Positions 25,279 through 34,291 of a stretch of 64,000 bases of DNA are shown one piece after another (the stretch's first letter is position 1; every line of letters starts with the position of its first letter). Below the pieces are notes generated by a model that was given only the letters and a program-made list of their open reading frames with translations, was not told the DNA's origin and made no database searches. Position numbers and translations under genes: made by a program. Location: positions 4,464,001-4,528,000 of the forward strand of contig NZ_CP042596.1 in the NCBI RefSeq assembly GCF_009914315.1, given 5' to 3'. Source of the DNA: Granulicella sp. WH15 (lineage in GTDB: Bacteria > Acidobacteriota > Terriglobia > Terriglobales > Acidobacteriaceae).

Positions 25279-26730
25279 CTAAAAGTTGACGTAGACCGGA
25301 TTGCCCAGAAGCACCGTATTTCCTGCCGTATCCATCACGACAAAGCGAACCCAGTGCTTCGCGCCATCACCCACCCAATGGGTATCGAGCGACTGATCGT
25401 CTCCCTGCACTGGTAGAGGATCACCGGCCACCTTGCCGTCAACCAGCATGCGCAGCTGATCGTTTGCACACGCAACGACGTGAACATGCAGCTTGAGATC
25501 AACGCCGCTCTTGATCGCCAACGCATCTCCCATGTGCGCGGTTCCAGACGCGCTGCTTGCATCGACGTCCATCAACTTGTTCCGCGAGCCGGTGAGATCA
25601 ATGAAGACATGACCGGCGCGAATCCCATCGAGGATTCCCGCAACAGACAGCTCCTTCGCCTGCACCACCGTGGTCGGATGCGCCAGAGCACCGCGCTGAT
25701 CCTCAGCCTTGGTAGCATCGTGGTTATCGCTGCCGCCGATCGCAGTCAGGCGCACGCCTTTGGCAATCTGCTGATCCCAGAACCCATCCATCACACGGCC
25801 GCTATTGACGACCTCAACCCCGCTGAACTGAGACATATCAACAGTCCCGGGAGGCGTCCATCCACAGCCTCGGCAAGCCTCGCCTGTAGGCGACATCGGA
25901 TGATTGATCGAAGCGATGCCACCCAGCGCACGGATATCCTTCATCACCTCATCAACTGTCCGGCCGTCCTTCTCGGCCACCAGGTAGTTGACGTACTGCG
26001 TGATGCCAAAGGCGTTGAAGTGACCGTAGAACGTGGTCATCTCGCGTCCCGGAATAAGGAGCATCTTGTCGAAGTACGGCTGCAGCTCGCGCATCTCCGC
26101 ATAGTGCGCCAGCGAGTTGTGATCCGAGATAGCGATGAAGTCGAGTCCGCGATTAGACGCAGTCTGCGCCGTCAGAAACAGCGGGCAAGGAACGTGCTTT
26201 CCATTCTGGCTACCGCAGAAACCATCGCTATGCCCGGTGTGCATGTGCATATCGCCGCGGTACCAGCGCTGGCTAGTCTCGAGCGGCTCCATCGTGAAGC
26301 TCGAATCTTCGAGCGGCGAGTTGAAGCGAATCTCCACGCGATACTTCGACGTAACCTCAGGCCGGATGTTCGAGACCGAGATCAGGAACTTCCACTGGCC
26401 GGGCGGGATCGTACCGGGAATGTAAGAGGGCGTCGCATCACCAGGCCCAATCGTGAAGTGATCCTTATTGCTGCCGCTCTGGCCACGGAACCCCGACGGG
26501 TCATGGATGCCGATATTGAAGACCGTCTTCTCTTCGCGACGATTGTCATACGAGAAGTCGACCGAGATACGATGCACTCCAGCAGGCACCGTGAAGGGAA
26601 CAAAAAAATGCGTGTGATTCTGAGCTACGGTCACGGCACCCTCAAGCACCACATCCGGTTTCTGTAGCTCGGCCCGCAAAGGCAGCGAGCATGCAAAGAG
26701 CAGAAGGAAGAGACAGCGTAGAAGCTTCAT
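25279..26730 (-). CDS. Secreted PHP-domain metallohydrolase (CehA/McbA-like)
   Basis: The 483-aa product starts at ATG 26730 (GAGG ten bases upstream) with a signal peptide (MKLLRCLFLLLFACSLPLRA). An N-terminal beta-sandwich of about 130 residues precedes the PHP core, marked by DMHMHTGHSDG, AISDHNS, NHPMSPTGE and GGSDNHD. A C-terminal beta domain ends NPVYVNF, matching the ending of the downstream paralogue. The extra N-terminal domain may bind carbohydrate or lipid. It lies 69 bp after a GH92 gene in the same orientation. Function presumably extracytoplasmic hydrolysis of an ester or phosphoester. Confidence 0.83.
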   Translation of the reverse strand: MKLLRCLFLLLFACSLPLRAELQKPDVVLEGAVTVAQNHTHFFVPFTVPAGVHRISVDFSYDNRREEKTVFNIGIHDPSGFRGQSGSNKDHFTIGPGDATPSYIPGTIPPGQWKFLISVSNIRPEVTSKYRVEIRFNSPLEDSSFTMEPLETSQRWYRGDMHMHTGHSDGFCGSQNGKHVPCPLFLTAQTASNRGLDFIAISDHNSLAHYAEMRELQPYFDKMLLIPGREMTTFYGHFNAFGITQYVNYLVAEKDGRTVDEVMKDIRALGGIASINHPMSPTGEACRGCGWTPPGTVDMSQFSGVEVVNSGRVMDGFWDQQIAKGVRLTAIGGSDNHDATKAEDQRGALAHPTTVVQAKELSVAGILDGIRAGHVFIDLTGSRNKLMDVDASSASGTAHMGDALAIKSGVDLKLHVHVVACANDQLRMLVDGKVAGDPLPVQGDDQSLDTHWVGDGAKHWVRFVVMDTAGNTVLLGNPVYVNF

Positions 26731-26799
26731 AAGAAATACCTCACAGGTCAATGAATTCGGTTAGCAGATGCGTGAACTTGCGTGGGCACTGAAAGACCG

Positions 26800-29028
26800 C
26801 TATTCAACAGCCGCTGGCCACTCTGGATTGGCCTCGGACGACATATCGAAGACCAGCTCGCCGCCAGCCGCGATCTCTGCATGGGTGATCCAGTTCCGAG
26901 TCAGAGGAACACCGTTCAGCTTGGCTGCATGAATAAAGAACTTACCGTCATGCGCACCGTTGGCATGGATATGAAACTGCTTCCCGCCGGGCAGATGGAT
27001 GGTAGCGTCTTCAAAACGTGGCGTACCGATGCTGTAGCGCGGCGTGCCTGGAGACACTGGATAAAACCCGAGTGCGCTGAAGACATACCACGCTGACATC
27101 TGACCGGCATCATCGTTTCCAGCCAGGCCGATAGGTCCGTTGTGGTACCCCTCGTCCATAATCTTGTGCACGTGAGCCTGCGTCTTCCACGCCTCCCCAG
27201 CGTAGTCGTAGAGATAGGCGATATGATGACTCGGCTCGTTGCCGTGGTCGTAGTATCCTCCGTCGAAGAGCGCATCGAGCTTGTCGACAAAGGCCTTGCG
27301 TCCGTGGAGCGCAGCGATCAATCCATCCACATCCTGCGGGACAAAGAAGGTGTACTGGAAGGGCAGGCCTTCGGTGATGTAGTGGTACTTGCCTGCTGGA
27401 TCGAAGGGCTTATCCCACGTGCCATCGACATGGCGACCGCGCACAAAGCCTGTCTCGGGATCAAGGACATTGTGATAGTTCTGCGCTCGCTTGCGGAATA
27501 GCTCCGCATCCTCGTCGTGTCCTAGAGCCGCCGCCATCGCGCTCACCTGCGCATCGTCATAGGCATACTCAAGCGTGCGGGAGACCTGCTCCTCTCCATG
27601 AAAAGCGAAGGGGACCTTATCCTCGAGCGGAATGTATCCGTACTTCAGATAAGACTGCAACGCGCGACGCCCGCGGCCATCGCTATAGAGTGCCTCCGAC
27701 GCAGGCGACTCCAGCGCATTCTTCCGCATCAGGCGATAGGCATCCTTTACGTCAAAGCCACGAATCCCCTTGAAGTACGCATCGGAGATGATCGCTCCGG
27801 CATGGTCTCCGACCATCTCCTGCGTATAGCTGTTCCATGCAGGAAAGATAGGCAGAAAGCCACCTTCATCACCCTTGGCTATAAGCGACCGAACCATATC
27901 GCTCTCGCGCTTCGGATCGAGGATGGTGAGGAGAGGATGCACTGCGCGGAAGGTATCCCAGATGGAAAAGTCATCGTAGTAGGTGAAGCCCTTGGCCTGC
28001 TCCAACTCGCCCATTCCGGCAAAGCGCGGATAGCTTCCGCTGACATCGCTGAAGGTGCGCGGCAGTAAAGACGCATGATAGAGCGCGGTATAAAAGATCG
28101 TGCGGTCGGTCGCATCGGCCGTAATCTGTACGTGTTCCAGTGCGTCGCTCCACTTACTGCGAGCCTGAGCCTCAACACGGTTGAAGCTCCAACCGCGAAT
28201 CTCGGCATGGAGGTTCTTCCTCGCCTCATCGACACTGGTGAACGACGTTCCAATCTTTGACTGCACAACATCACCAGGCTTTAGATCAAAGTAGATGTAA
28301 GCGCCCGGAGCCCCGGCGACAGCCTGCTGCGAGAGGCTACCTTCGTGCTTCACATCTCCCGACCAGGTGCCGCCAACATGGAATGGTCGATCGAACTTAG
28401 CCACGAAGTAGCCGCTGAAGCCCGCCAACTTGCCACGACCTGCGTAGAGACGCCGCACTGCATTTCTTCCGCTGATCTCCTGGTGCGCCTCATCAATCAA
28501 GATGTCGCCATCACCAGGACGGGCGTTGTCCTGTACCAAGATCCAAGATTTTCCACCTTGATTAAAGCGGAAGCGCAGGAAGCCGCTCCGCAGGGAACCA
28601 GTCATATCGACGTGGATGCCGTAGTCTTTCAAATCGACCGAGTAAGACGAAGGATGGATCACTTCGCTTTCACGCAGAAACGCCGACGCGCGCTCCTTCG
28701 GATCGACCTTAAGCGGCCCACTGAGAGGCATCAGAGTAACACTGCCATAGTCCTGCATACAGGAGCCGGAGAGGAAGTGACTTGCGCGAAAGCCTTGAAT
28801 CCGCGCGTCCACGGCATAGTAGGGAGCAACGCACTTTCTCTCCCCTTCGCGCGTCTGCGGGGTCCACTGCGTCATGCCAAAGGGCACACCCACCGCGGGA
28901 AACGTCATCCCGTCGCCAGCCGTTCCAATGAGCAAATTCACGGAGTTTGCTGCCGTCGGCGTCTGGGCTGCACTGAATATTGACATGGAGATTCCAAGAA
29001 GAAGACTGATACCAAGCGTTACCTGCAT
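26800..29028 (-). CDS. GH92 alpha-mannosidase, secreted (first of two)
   Basis: The 742-aa product is a glycoside hydrolase family 92 member. Visible signatures are NLLIGTAGDGMTFPAVGVPFG near the N-terminus, YYDDFSIWDTFRAVHPL, SRTLEYAYDD (Glu at what I recall as the family's general-acid position) and GNDDAGQMSAWYVFSALG (Ca2+/base region). GH92 enzymes are Ca2+-dependent exo-alpha-mannosidases, and some act on mannose-1-phosphate-linked glycans. A signal peptide (VTLGISLLLGISMSIFSAAQ) supports ATG 29028; a frame extending to 29178 would overlap the next GH92 gene. It sits between GH92-2 and two PHP hydrolases in module B. Linkage specificity cannot be read from sequence. Confidence 0.93.
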   Translation of the reverse strand: MQVTLGISLLLGISMSIFSAAQTPTAANSVNLLIGTAGDGMTFPAVGVPFGMTQWTPQTREGERKCVAPYYAVDARIQGFRASHFLSGSCMQDYGSVTLMPLSGPLKVDPKERASAFLRESEVIHPSSYSVDLKDYGIHVDMTGSLRSGFLRFRFNQGGKSWILVQDNARPGDGDILIDEAHQEISGRNAVRRLYAGRGKLAGFSGYFVAKFDRPFHVGGTWSGDVKHEGSLSQQAVAGAPGAYIYFDLKPGDVVQSKIGTSFTSVDEARKNLHAEIRGWSFNRVEAQARSKWSDALEHVQITADATDRTIFYTALYHASLLPRTFSDVSGSYPRFAGMGELEQAKGFTYYDDFSIWDTFRAVHPLLTILDPKRESDMVRSLIAKGDEGGFLPIFPAWNSYTQEMVGDHAGAIISDAYFKGIRGFDVKDAYRLMRKNALESPASEALYSDGRGRRALQSYLKYGYIPLEDKVPFAFHGEEQVSRTLEYAYDDAQVSAMAAALGHDEDAELFRKRAQNYHNVLDPETGFVRGRHVDGTWDKPFDPAGKYHYITEGLPFQYTFFVPQDVDGLIAALHGRKAFVDKLDALFDGGYYDHGNEPSHHIAYLYDYAGEAWKTQAHVHKIMDEGYHNGPIGLAGNDDAGQMSAWYVFSALGFYPVSPGTPRYSIGTPRFEDATIHLPGGKQFHIHANGAHDGKFFIHAAKLNGVPLTRNWITHAEIAAGGELVFDMSSEANPEWPAAVE

Positions 29029-29099
29029 TCGAGCGATTTCTCTATTCCCAAGGGTGAAGTAAAAGTAATTAAATCTGTTACAAGTTTGAAAGGTCTGGC

Positions 29100-31454
29100 T
29101 TAGTTCTTCTGTTGTGCGGAGGAACAAAGAGGTGAGTTCGCATCGCTCATCGAAGGCGGCAGAGTGGCTTTGCCCCACTCTGATGGCGCGGGGCCCATCG
29201 TCAGGACCAGCGTGGCTCCATCCTTGATCTGCGCATGACGGAACCAGGAGTTCGGAAGATCGACGCCGTTCAGCGTCGCCGACTGCACGTAGCGATTAAG
29301 CCCGTTGCCATCCAGGTTCTTCGCCACGATGCGGAGCTTCTTTCCATTGCCCAGAGCGAGCGAGGCGTCGGGAATGCTCGGCGTGCTGATAAGGTAAACA
29401 TCCTGTCCAGCGACGGGAAAGATCCCAAGCGTAGAGAAGATCAGCCAACTCGACATCGCGCCTGAATCATCATTGCCGGGGATACCGGCACGGGTATCGG
29501 TGAAGGACTTCTCAAGGATCATATGGACGATGTCCGCAGTCTTATCCGGCCGTCCCGCATAGTTGTACAGCACGGGGAGCAGAAACCCGGGCTCGTTGGT
29601 TACATCAAAGTGGCCACGGAGAAAAGTCCAATCGAGGCGATGGATGAAAGCTTCGTTGCCGCCCGCCATCTCGATGAGGTGCTTCATATCCTGCGGCGCG
29701 TAGATTGAGTAAGTCCAGATATCGCCTTCGTAGAAAAAGTCAGGCCAGGTGCCACGCACGACAAGATACGGCGGAGCCCAGGTGCCGTCCGGGTTGCGTG
29801 GACGCATGAAGCCTTTGACCCCCTGCACGGTCATGTCCTTATCCCAAAGGTGCTCGAAATTATGCGCACGGCTGGCATACAAGGCTGCTTCCTTCGTCTT
29901 GCCGAGACCACACGCGACCTCTGAAATAGCAAAGTCATCATAGCTATACTCCGCAGTGCGCGAACCGGAGCGCTCATCGGCCAGCGTGACGAAACCCTTT
30001 TCGTTGTAGTCCTTTAAGCCACCGCGACCTTCCTTCTGCGCATCGGCGGGAGGAACTTCGGCATCATGCACCATGGCGGCAAAGGCGGTCTCGTAGTCGA
30101 TCCCCTTCATGCCCTTCACGTAAGCGTCGGCCACGACCACGTTCGCGTTGGAGCCGCCCTGGGTGCGGCCATTGTCATTGCCACTGCGAGCGTCGGGCAT
30201 GTAGCCGGTGTGGCGATAGATATCGACAAGCGAGCGGATAAGGTCGCGCTGACGATCCGGCGAGATTAGCGTAAGCAGCGGACTTGAGCTACGGTAGGTG
30301 TCCCAGATGCAGTAGTAGTCATCGTAATAAGGCTCGCTGGACTTCCAGCCAGGGTTCTCACCCGTACGATCGGTCGGCATCAGCATGACGTGATACATAG
30401 CCGTGTAGAGCTGACGGCGCTGCGAGTCACTCTCACCTGAGAGGCTGAGCTTCTCCAGCTCAGTGTTCCACAAAGAGACCGCGGCATTGCGCACAGCGTT
30501 GAAGTTCCACTCGGGAACCTCCTGCTGCACATTCTGCTTCGCCTGCTCGGCGCTGATAAAGGAGATGCCGACCTTCGCCTGGATGACTTGATTAGCCTTC
30601 GTGGCGAAGTCGAAGGAAGCACCGATAGGAGTGTCAGCTCCAACAGTGACGTCCTTCGCCGCAGAGAGAGTCTTACCCGTCCACGTCTGCGTGGCTTCGG
30701 CGGGTGTATCGAGCACCATGTAGTAGAAGACCCTGTACTCGCCGCCCCTGTTCCATCCGCCGGTAAAGCGCGCGACACCCTGCGCCTCGTGGTTAGAGGT
30801 AAGGTGCAGCTCTGCGCCCAGAAACTTCTGCCCCTGCCAGTCCGTTCCAAGACTCAGAGCTGAAGCTACATTTAGCGTCAAGTGCGCCTGCTTCGAGGCT
30901 GGAAACATATAGCGATGAAAGCCCACGCGACGGCTGCTGGTCAGCTCTGCCTTCACGTCATAGCGCGTGAGCTTCGCAGCATAGTAGCCGACGTGGTTGA
31001 CCTCATCGGTACGCGGAGTTTTTATATCGTCGAGATCGAGCGAGCCCGTGACAGGCGCGACCAGGATATTGCCGTACTTGCCCTGCGCACCACTGAGGTG
31101 CAGATGCGAAAAGCCAAGAATGACGCCGCTGCTGGCGTAACCGAAGCCAGATCGGCGGCCGTCGAAGGAGGCCATATCAGGCCCCACTTTGACCAGGCCA
31201 TAGGGGATCGCCGAACCGACAAACGTATTGCCGCCCCAATCCACACCGATGAAAGGATCGACGTTATGCGTGTAATCCTTCTGCGGCTGGGGGGCGGCTC
31301 CAAACAGCGGCGCTATGGCAACGGAGAGAGCCATGCACGCAACGGCAAGTAGACGAGCAGGCCGATATGAGCGGAGTCCATGCAGATACGAAAAGGTGAA
31401 TGAAAGACGGTCGTTACCGTTCTCTTCTGCGTTGCGCAACATATTGGTCGTCAA
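29100..31454 (-). CDS. GH92 alpha-mannosidase, secreted (second of two)
   Basis: The 784-aa product is a divergent paralogue of the adjacent GH92 enzyme. It has VDPFIGVDWGGNTFVGSAIP, YYDDYYCIWDTYRSSSPL, SRTAEYSYDD and GNDDSGAMSSWLIFSTLG. The start is probably TTG at 31454, because GGAG lies six bases before it, while ATG 31442 has no ribosome binding site. A signal segment (RLLAVACMALSVAIAPLFGA) follows a 30-residue leader. Two non-identical GH92 enzymes in tandem usually signal stepwise trimming of different alpha-mannosidic linkages. It follows the PI-PLC gene by 52 bp. Confidence 0.93.
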   Translation of the reverse strand: MTTNMLRNAEENGNDRLSFTFSYLHGLRSYRPARLLAVACMALSVAIAPLFGAAPQPQKDYTHNVDPFIGVDWGGNTFVGSAIPYGLVKVGPDMASFDGRRSGFGYASSGVILGFSHLHLSGAQGKYGNILVAPVTGSLDLDDIKTPRTDEVNHVGYYAAKLTRYDVKAELTSSRRVGFHRYMFPASKQAHLTLNVASALSLGTDWQGQKFLGAELHLTSNHEAQGVARFTGGWNRGGEYRVFYYMVLDTPAEATQTWTGKTLSAAKDVTVGADTPIGASFDFATKANQVIQAKVGISFISAEQAKQNVQQEVPEWNFNAVRNAAVSLWNTELEKLSLSGESDSQRRQLYTAMYHVMLMPTDRTGENPGWKSSEPYYDDYYCIWDTYRSSSPLLTLISPDRQRDLIRSLVDIYRHTGYMPDARSGNDNGRTQGGSNANVVVADAYVKGMKGIDYETAFAAMVHDAEVPPADAQKEGRGGLKDYNEKGFVTLADERSGSRTAEYSYDDFAISEVACGLGKTKEAALYASRAHNFEHLWDKDMTVQGVKGFMRPRNPDGTWAPPYLVVRGTWPDFFYEGDIWTYSIYAPQDMKHLIEMAGGNEAFIHRLDWTFLRGHFDVTNEPGFLLPVLYNYAGRPDKTADIVHMILEKSFTDTRAGIPGNDDSGAMSSWLIFSTLGIFPVAGQDVYLISTPSIPDASLALGNGKKLRIVAKNLDGNGLNRYVQSATLNGVDLPNSWFRHAQIKDGATLVLTMGPAPSEWGKATLPPSMSDANSPLCSSAQQKN

Positions 31455-31506
31455 GTGAATCTCCGTTGATAAATGGCTCTAGCACTGCATTGCGATTGAA
31501 CAGCGG

Positions 31507-32676
31507 TTACTTAGCGGAGGACGGTTCCAGAAGCGCATCGACGCAACCCGCAGGCGCGGTCACCGGGTTGCAACGCGCGACGAGGCTATGCGGCAGGCCG
31601 ACGAAAAAGCCAGTCCACTTCGCAGGCTCCGATGCCGGGTAGTCCGTGCTCAACATCTGCGCTCCGCTCGAGAGCGCAAGATCTGCGCGCGTGTGGTCAT
31701 TGTTGCGCGCTTCCACAGTGCCATCGTCTGTACGCGTACGAATCAGATATCCCTGCTTCGCGAGCGCATCGATCTCCGCCTTTGTCGCACTGTTCGCTTC
31801 GGTGAAAGCTGCATCAGGAGCACCCGGAGTGGCATTGGTAAAGATCACGCGTCCACGCAACGACGGATGGCCTTCGGTATAAACCGCCTCCACCGGCCGC
31901 TGGTCCATCAGGAAGACCACCTTGCCGCGAGCCTTCGCCAGCGTGGGCCAACCCGAGTTCTCAGCAGCAAGGGCGCTCCCACTGGCCTGCACCGCCTCCA
32001 GCAACGTGCCATAGCTACCGCGCACCTGGTCCGGCGTAATCATCTCTTTCTCCGAGAAGACAGAGCGAATCTCAGCATCGAGCGCGTCGAAGGTCGCCGA
32101 TGTAAATGGCTCCGGCCCGCCCGCGGTCGGCGCAGTGCCGGGACGCCCCTGCTTGGTCTCGACCAGGATGAAGATGGGCAGATGCTGCGGGTGCTGCTGC
32201 GACCAGCTCCGCACCGCAACCATGCACGCGACAAACGTGTGGCAGGAGCTGCGCTGATCCACGTTCAACACATGCATCACCTTGAAGCCGGGCTTATCCA
32301 TCTCATGCTTCGGATCGAAGTCAGGATCTGCAGGCAGGCCCGCAGCGGCAACCTTATCCACGATGGCAGGGTGCGCGTAGCGACCGCCCTTGGTGTCGGC
32401 ATAGACGTCGATCTCGAGCTGGCGCACGCCGCCGGAGAGTTGATCGGCGAGCGGCGCATGAGCATAGTCGAGCGCATACATCGCCTTCGGGTTCTGCTGC
32501 TCGATGACCTTCCGCTCACTCGGCGCGATACCCGTGTGATAGCTGTTATGGCTTCCAATCACCTGGATCTGGTTGATGCGTATGGATTGGTCCTGCTGCG
32601 CGGCGGTGATGTTCTGCGCCACAGCGGCGAGGGGAAGCAGGATCATCGTTGCAGCAATCGTCAGCAAAGTGCGCAT
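31507..32676 (-). CDS. Secreted phosphatidylinositol-specific phospholipase C-like protein, module B
   Basis: The 389-aa product starts at ATG 32676 with AAGGA eight bases upstream and a signal peptide (MRTLLTIAATMILLPLAAVA). The PI-PLC signature GSHNSYH (His43) is followed by QLEIDVYAD, KVMHVLNVDQRSSC and IFILVETKQG. Alignment by eye with the module A paralogue shows near-identical blocks (GVRQ.EID.YAD.KGGRYAHP, FKVMHV), so the two arose by duplication. The frame remains open upstream into the neighbouring PLC gene, but that part is antiparallel-frame noise. It lies 35 bp after the PLC gene and 52 bp before GH92 genes, placing PI-PLC and alpha-mannosidase activity in one operon. Confidence 0.88.
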   Translation of the reverse strand: MRTLLTIAATMILLPLAAVAQNITAAQQDQSIRINQIQVIGSHNSYHTGIAPSERKVIEQQNPKAMYALDYAHAPLADQLSGGVRQLEIDVYADTKGGRYAHPAIVDKVAAAGLPADPDFDPKHEMDKPGFKVMHVLNVDQRSSCHTFVACMVAVRSWSQQHPQHLPIFILVETKQGRPGTAPTAGGPEPFTSATFDALDAEIRSVFSEKEMITPDQVRGSYGTLLEAVQASGSALAAENSGWPTLAKARGKVVFLMDQRPVEAVYTEGHPSLRGRVIFTNATPGAPDAAFTEANSATKAEIDALAKQGYLIRTRTDDGTVEARNNDHTRADLALSSGAQMLSTDYPASEPAKWTGFFVGLPHSLVARCNPVTAPAGCVDALLEPSSAK

Positions 32677-32711
32677 GTTGGTTGTCCTTGTTTTCGTGAA
32701 GCTGTTCTGCG

Positions 32712-34166
32712 TTAGGAGATACGTTTGCGCGTGCCGCTCTCCTGCTTTGGCGGCTGCTGGTCTGCGCCCGGAAATGTAGCAGCGGGCAGGTTGTTGATCG
32801 CGTACTTCGACAGCCGCAACCGACCCGTAGTATCGGGCAATACAGGCGGCTTCGCGCTCGCATGGCGGAAGCGGAAGGCCGAGGTCAGATCGCCGAAGAT
32901 CTGCCTTCTCCAGTCGCTGATGTTGGGCTCCCGGATGCCGGTAAACTTTTCCAGAAATTGGAGCACCGAAGTGTGGTCGAACGGCTGGCTGCACACCCAG
33001 CCTCCAGCCGTCCACGGCGAGATGAGGATGCAGGGTACGCGAAAGCCCGCGCCGATGGGCAGGCCGTCGATGAACTCCTGCGCTGTGCCCATAGGTGGAA
33101 CCGGCGGCGCGACGTGATCGAAGATCCCGTCGTTCTCGTCGTAGTTCAGGATGAAGACGGTCTTCGCCCACACCTCGGGATTCGAGGCAATCGCATCGAG
33201 CTTGCTGGCGATAAAGGCCGCGCCATCGGCGGGCGTGTAGTCGGGGTGCTCCGACTCCAGAGCCGTAGGGAAGAGCCAGGAGACCGCGGGCAACTTATCG
33301 TGCATCGCGTCGTACTCGAACTGGCCTACTTCAGAGATCGCCATCCCCTTGGTGTATAGCGGCGAGGTCTTAGGAGCATGAATAAAGTTTCTGAAGCTCT
33401 GCAGCCTGTTGTAGATGTGGCCTTCCTGGTGCGCGTAGACCTTCCATGAGATCCCCGCATCTTCGAGCCGCTCGGCATACGTGGTCCAGGTAAAGCCCTC
33501 CTCGGGCCAGTTGTTATGGATCATCGGGCCGCCGTACTTGCCCTCGGGATCGACCGTGCCCGTCATCCAGTACATACGGTTCGGACCGGTGGGTCCCATC
33601 ATTGAGCAGTGGTAGGCATCGCAGACGGTGAACGCATCGGCCAGCGCAAAGTGAAACGGGATATCGTCCCGCTTGTAGTAGCTCATCGTGTAAGGGCCAT
33701 GCGCGCCGTCGGCCTTGCGATGCGCGGGCACCCAGTTATCCATCTTGCCGCCGTTCCACGCCTCGTGTTGCACGGCCCAGCCATGATTGGTCGAAGGAAT
33801 CTTCTGCGCGCTGCTCGAGCGAGTGTCCAGATGGAACGGCAGCAGGTAGCCGTCGGGGTTCAGAGCATCGGGTTGATGAAATACCGACCGACCGTTCGGC
33901 AACGTCAACGTGTGTGGATCATCGAAACCTCGGACACCAGCCAATGTCCCGAAGTAGTGATCGAAGGAGCGGTTCTCCTGCATCAGCATCACGACATGCT
34001 TGATGTCGCGCATGGAGCCGTGTCGCGGCTCTCCCTGGGCCAGCACACGCTGCACGTTCGGCGGTAGCAGGGTCTCGGCAGCGACGGCAGCCGCAAGCCC
34101 AGTGGCGCTCTTCAGAAGCCGACGGCGAGTAAAGTTGGCAGTGTCAAAAGAGACTTGAGATTTCAT
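32712..34166 (-). CDS. Tat-exported phospholipase C / acid-phosphatase-family phosphoesterase, module B
   Basis: The 484-aa protein has a twin-arginine signal (FTRRRLLKSATG) and all core PF04185 motifs: HVVMLMQENRSFDHYFG, MGPTGPNRMYW (Thr as probable nucleophile), NYDENDGIFDHV and PCILISPWTAGG. As in its paralogue at 8873-10342, the C-terminal domains of full-length bacterial PLCs are missing. The two proteins align closely over their whole length. It lies second in the module B unit, downstream of the receptor and an intercistronic hairpin, and 35 bp before the PI-PLC. The paired phosphoesterases probably attack phospholipid or glycophospholipid headgroups in the periplasm or outside the cell. 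Confidence 0.9.
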   Translation of the reverse strand: MKSQVSFDTANFTRRRLLKSATGLAAAVAAETLLPPNVQRVLAQGEPRHGSMRDIKHVVMLMQENRSFDHYFGTLAGVRGFDDPHTLTLPNGRSVFHQPDALNPDGYLLPFHLDTRSSSAQKIPSTNHGWAVQHEAWNGGKMDNWVPAHRKADGAHGPYTMSYYKRDDIPFHFALADAFTVCDAYHCSMMGPTGPNRMYWMTGTVDPEGKYGGPMIHNNWPEEGFTWTTYAERLEDAGISWKVYAHQEGHIYNRLQSFRNFIHAPKTSPLYTKGMAISEVGQFEYDAMHDKLPAVSWLFPTALESEHPDYTPADGAAFIASKLDAIASNPEVWAKTVFILNYDENDGIFDHVAPPVPPMGTAQEFIDGLPIGAGFRVPCILISPWTAGGWVCSQPFDHTSVLQFLEKFTGIREPNISDWRRQIFGDLTSAFRFRHASAKPPVLPDTTGRLRLSKYAINNLPAATFPGADQQPPKQESGTRKRIS

Positions 34167-34226
34167 AGAAGGATGTAACTCCTGGCTGGAGAAGCAGGGT
34201 GCGGAGAGATCCCAGGCAGTAGCTGC

Positions 34227-34262
34227 CTGTCTGCCGAAGCTGTGTCCAGCTTCGGCAGACAG
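34227..34262 (-). other. Intercistronic hairpin between TBDT and PLC
   Basis: CTGTCTGCCGAAGCTG pairs with CAGCTTCGGCAGACAG (16 bp) around a 4-nt loop, 30 bp beyond the receptor stop. There is no U-tract, so it resembles an mRNA-stabilising or attenuating structure. Confidence 0.7.
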
Positions 34263-34291
34263 ACCACTCCCGGTTTGCGACGTGTTAGGGG

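Noticed and set aside
32677..33171. N-terminal extension of the module B PI-PLC
   Set aside because: It overlaps the PLC gene in another register and would hide the clear signal peptide at 32676.
26800..34166. Idea that GH92/PLC cluster is a SusCD-type polysaccharide utilisation locus
   Set aside because: No SusD homologue, no hybrid two-component or sigma/anti-sigma pair; the receptor is Oar-like.
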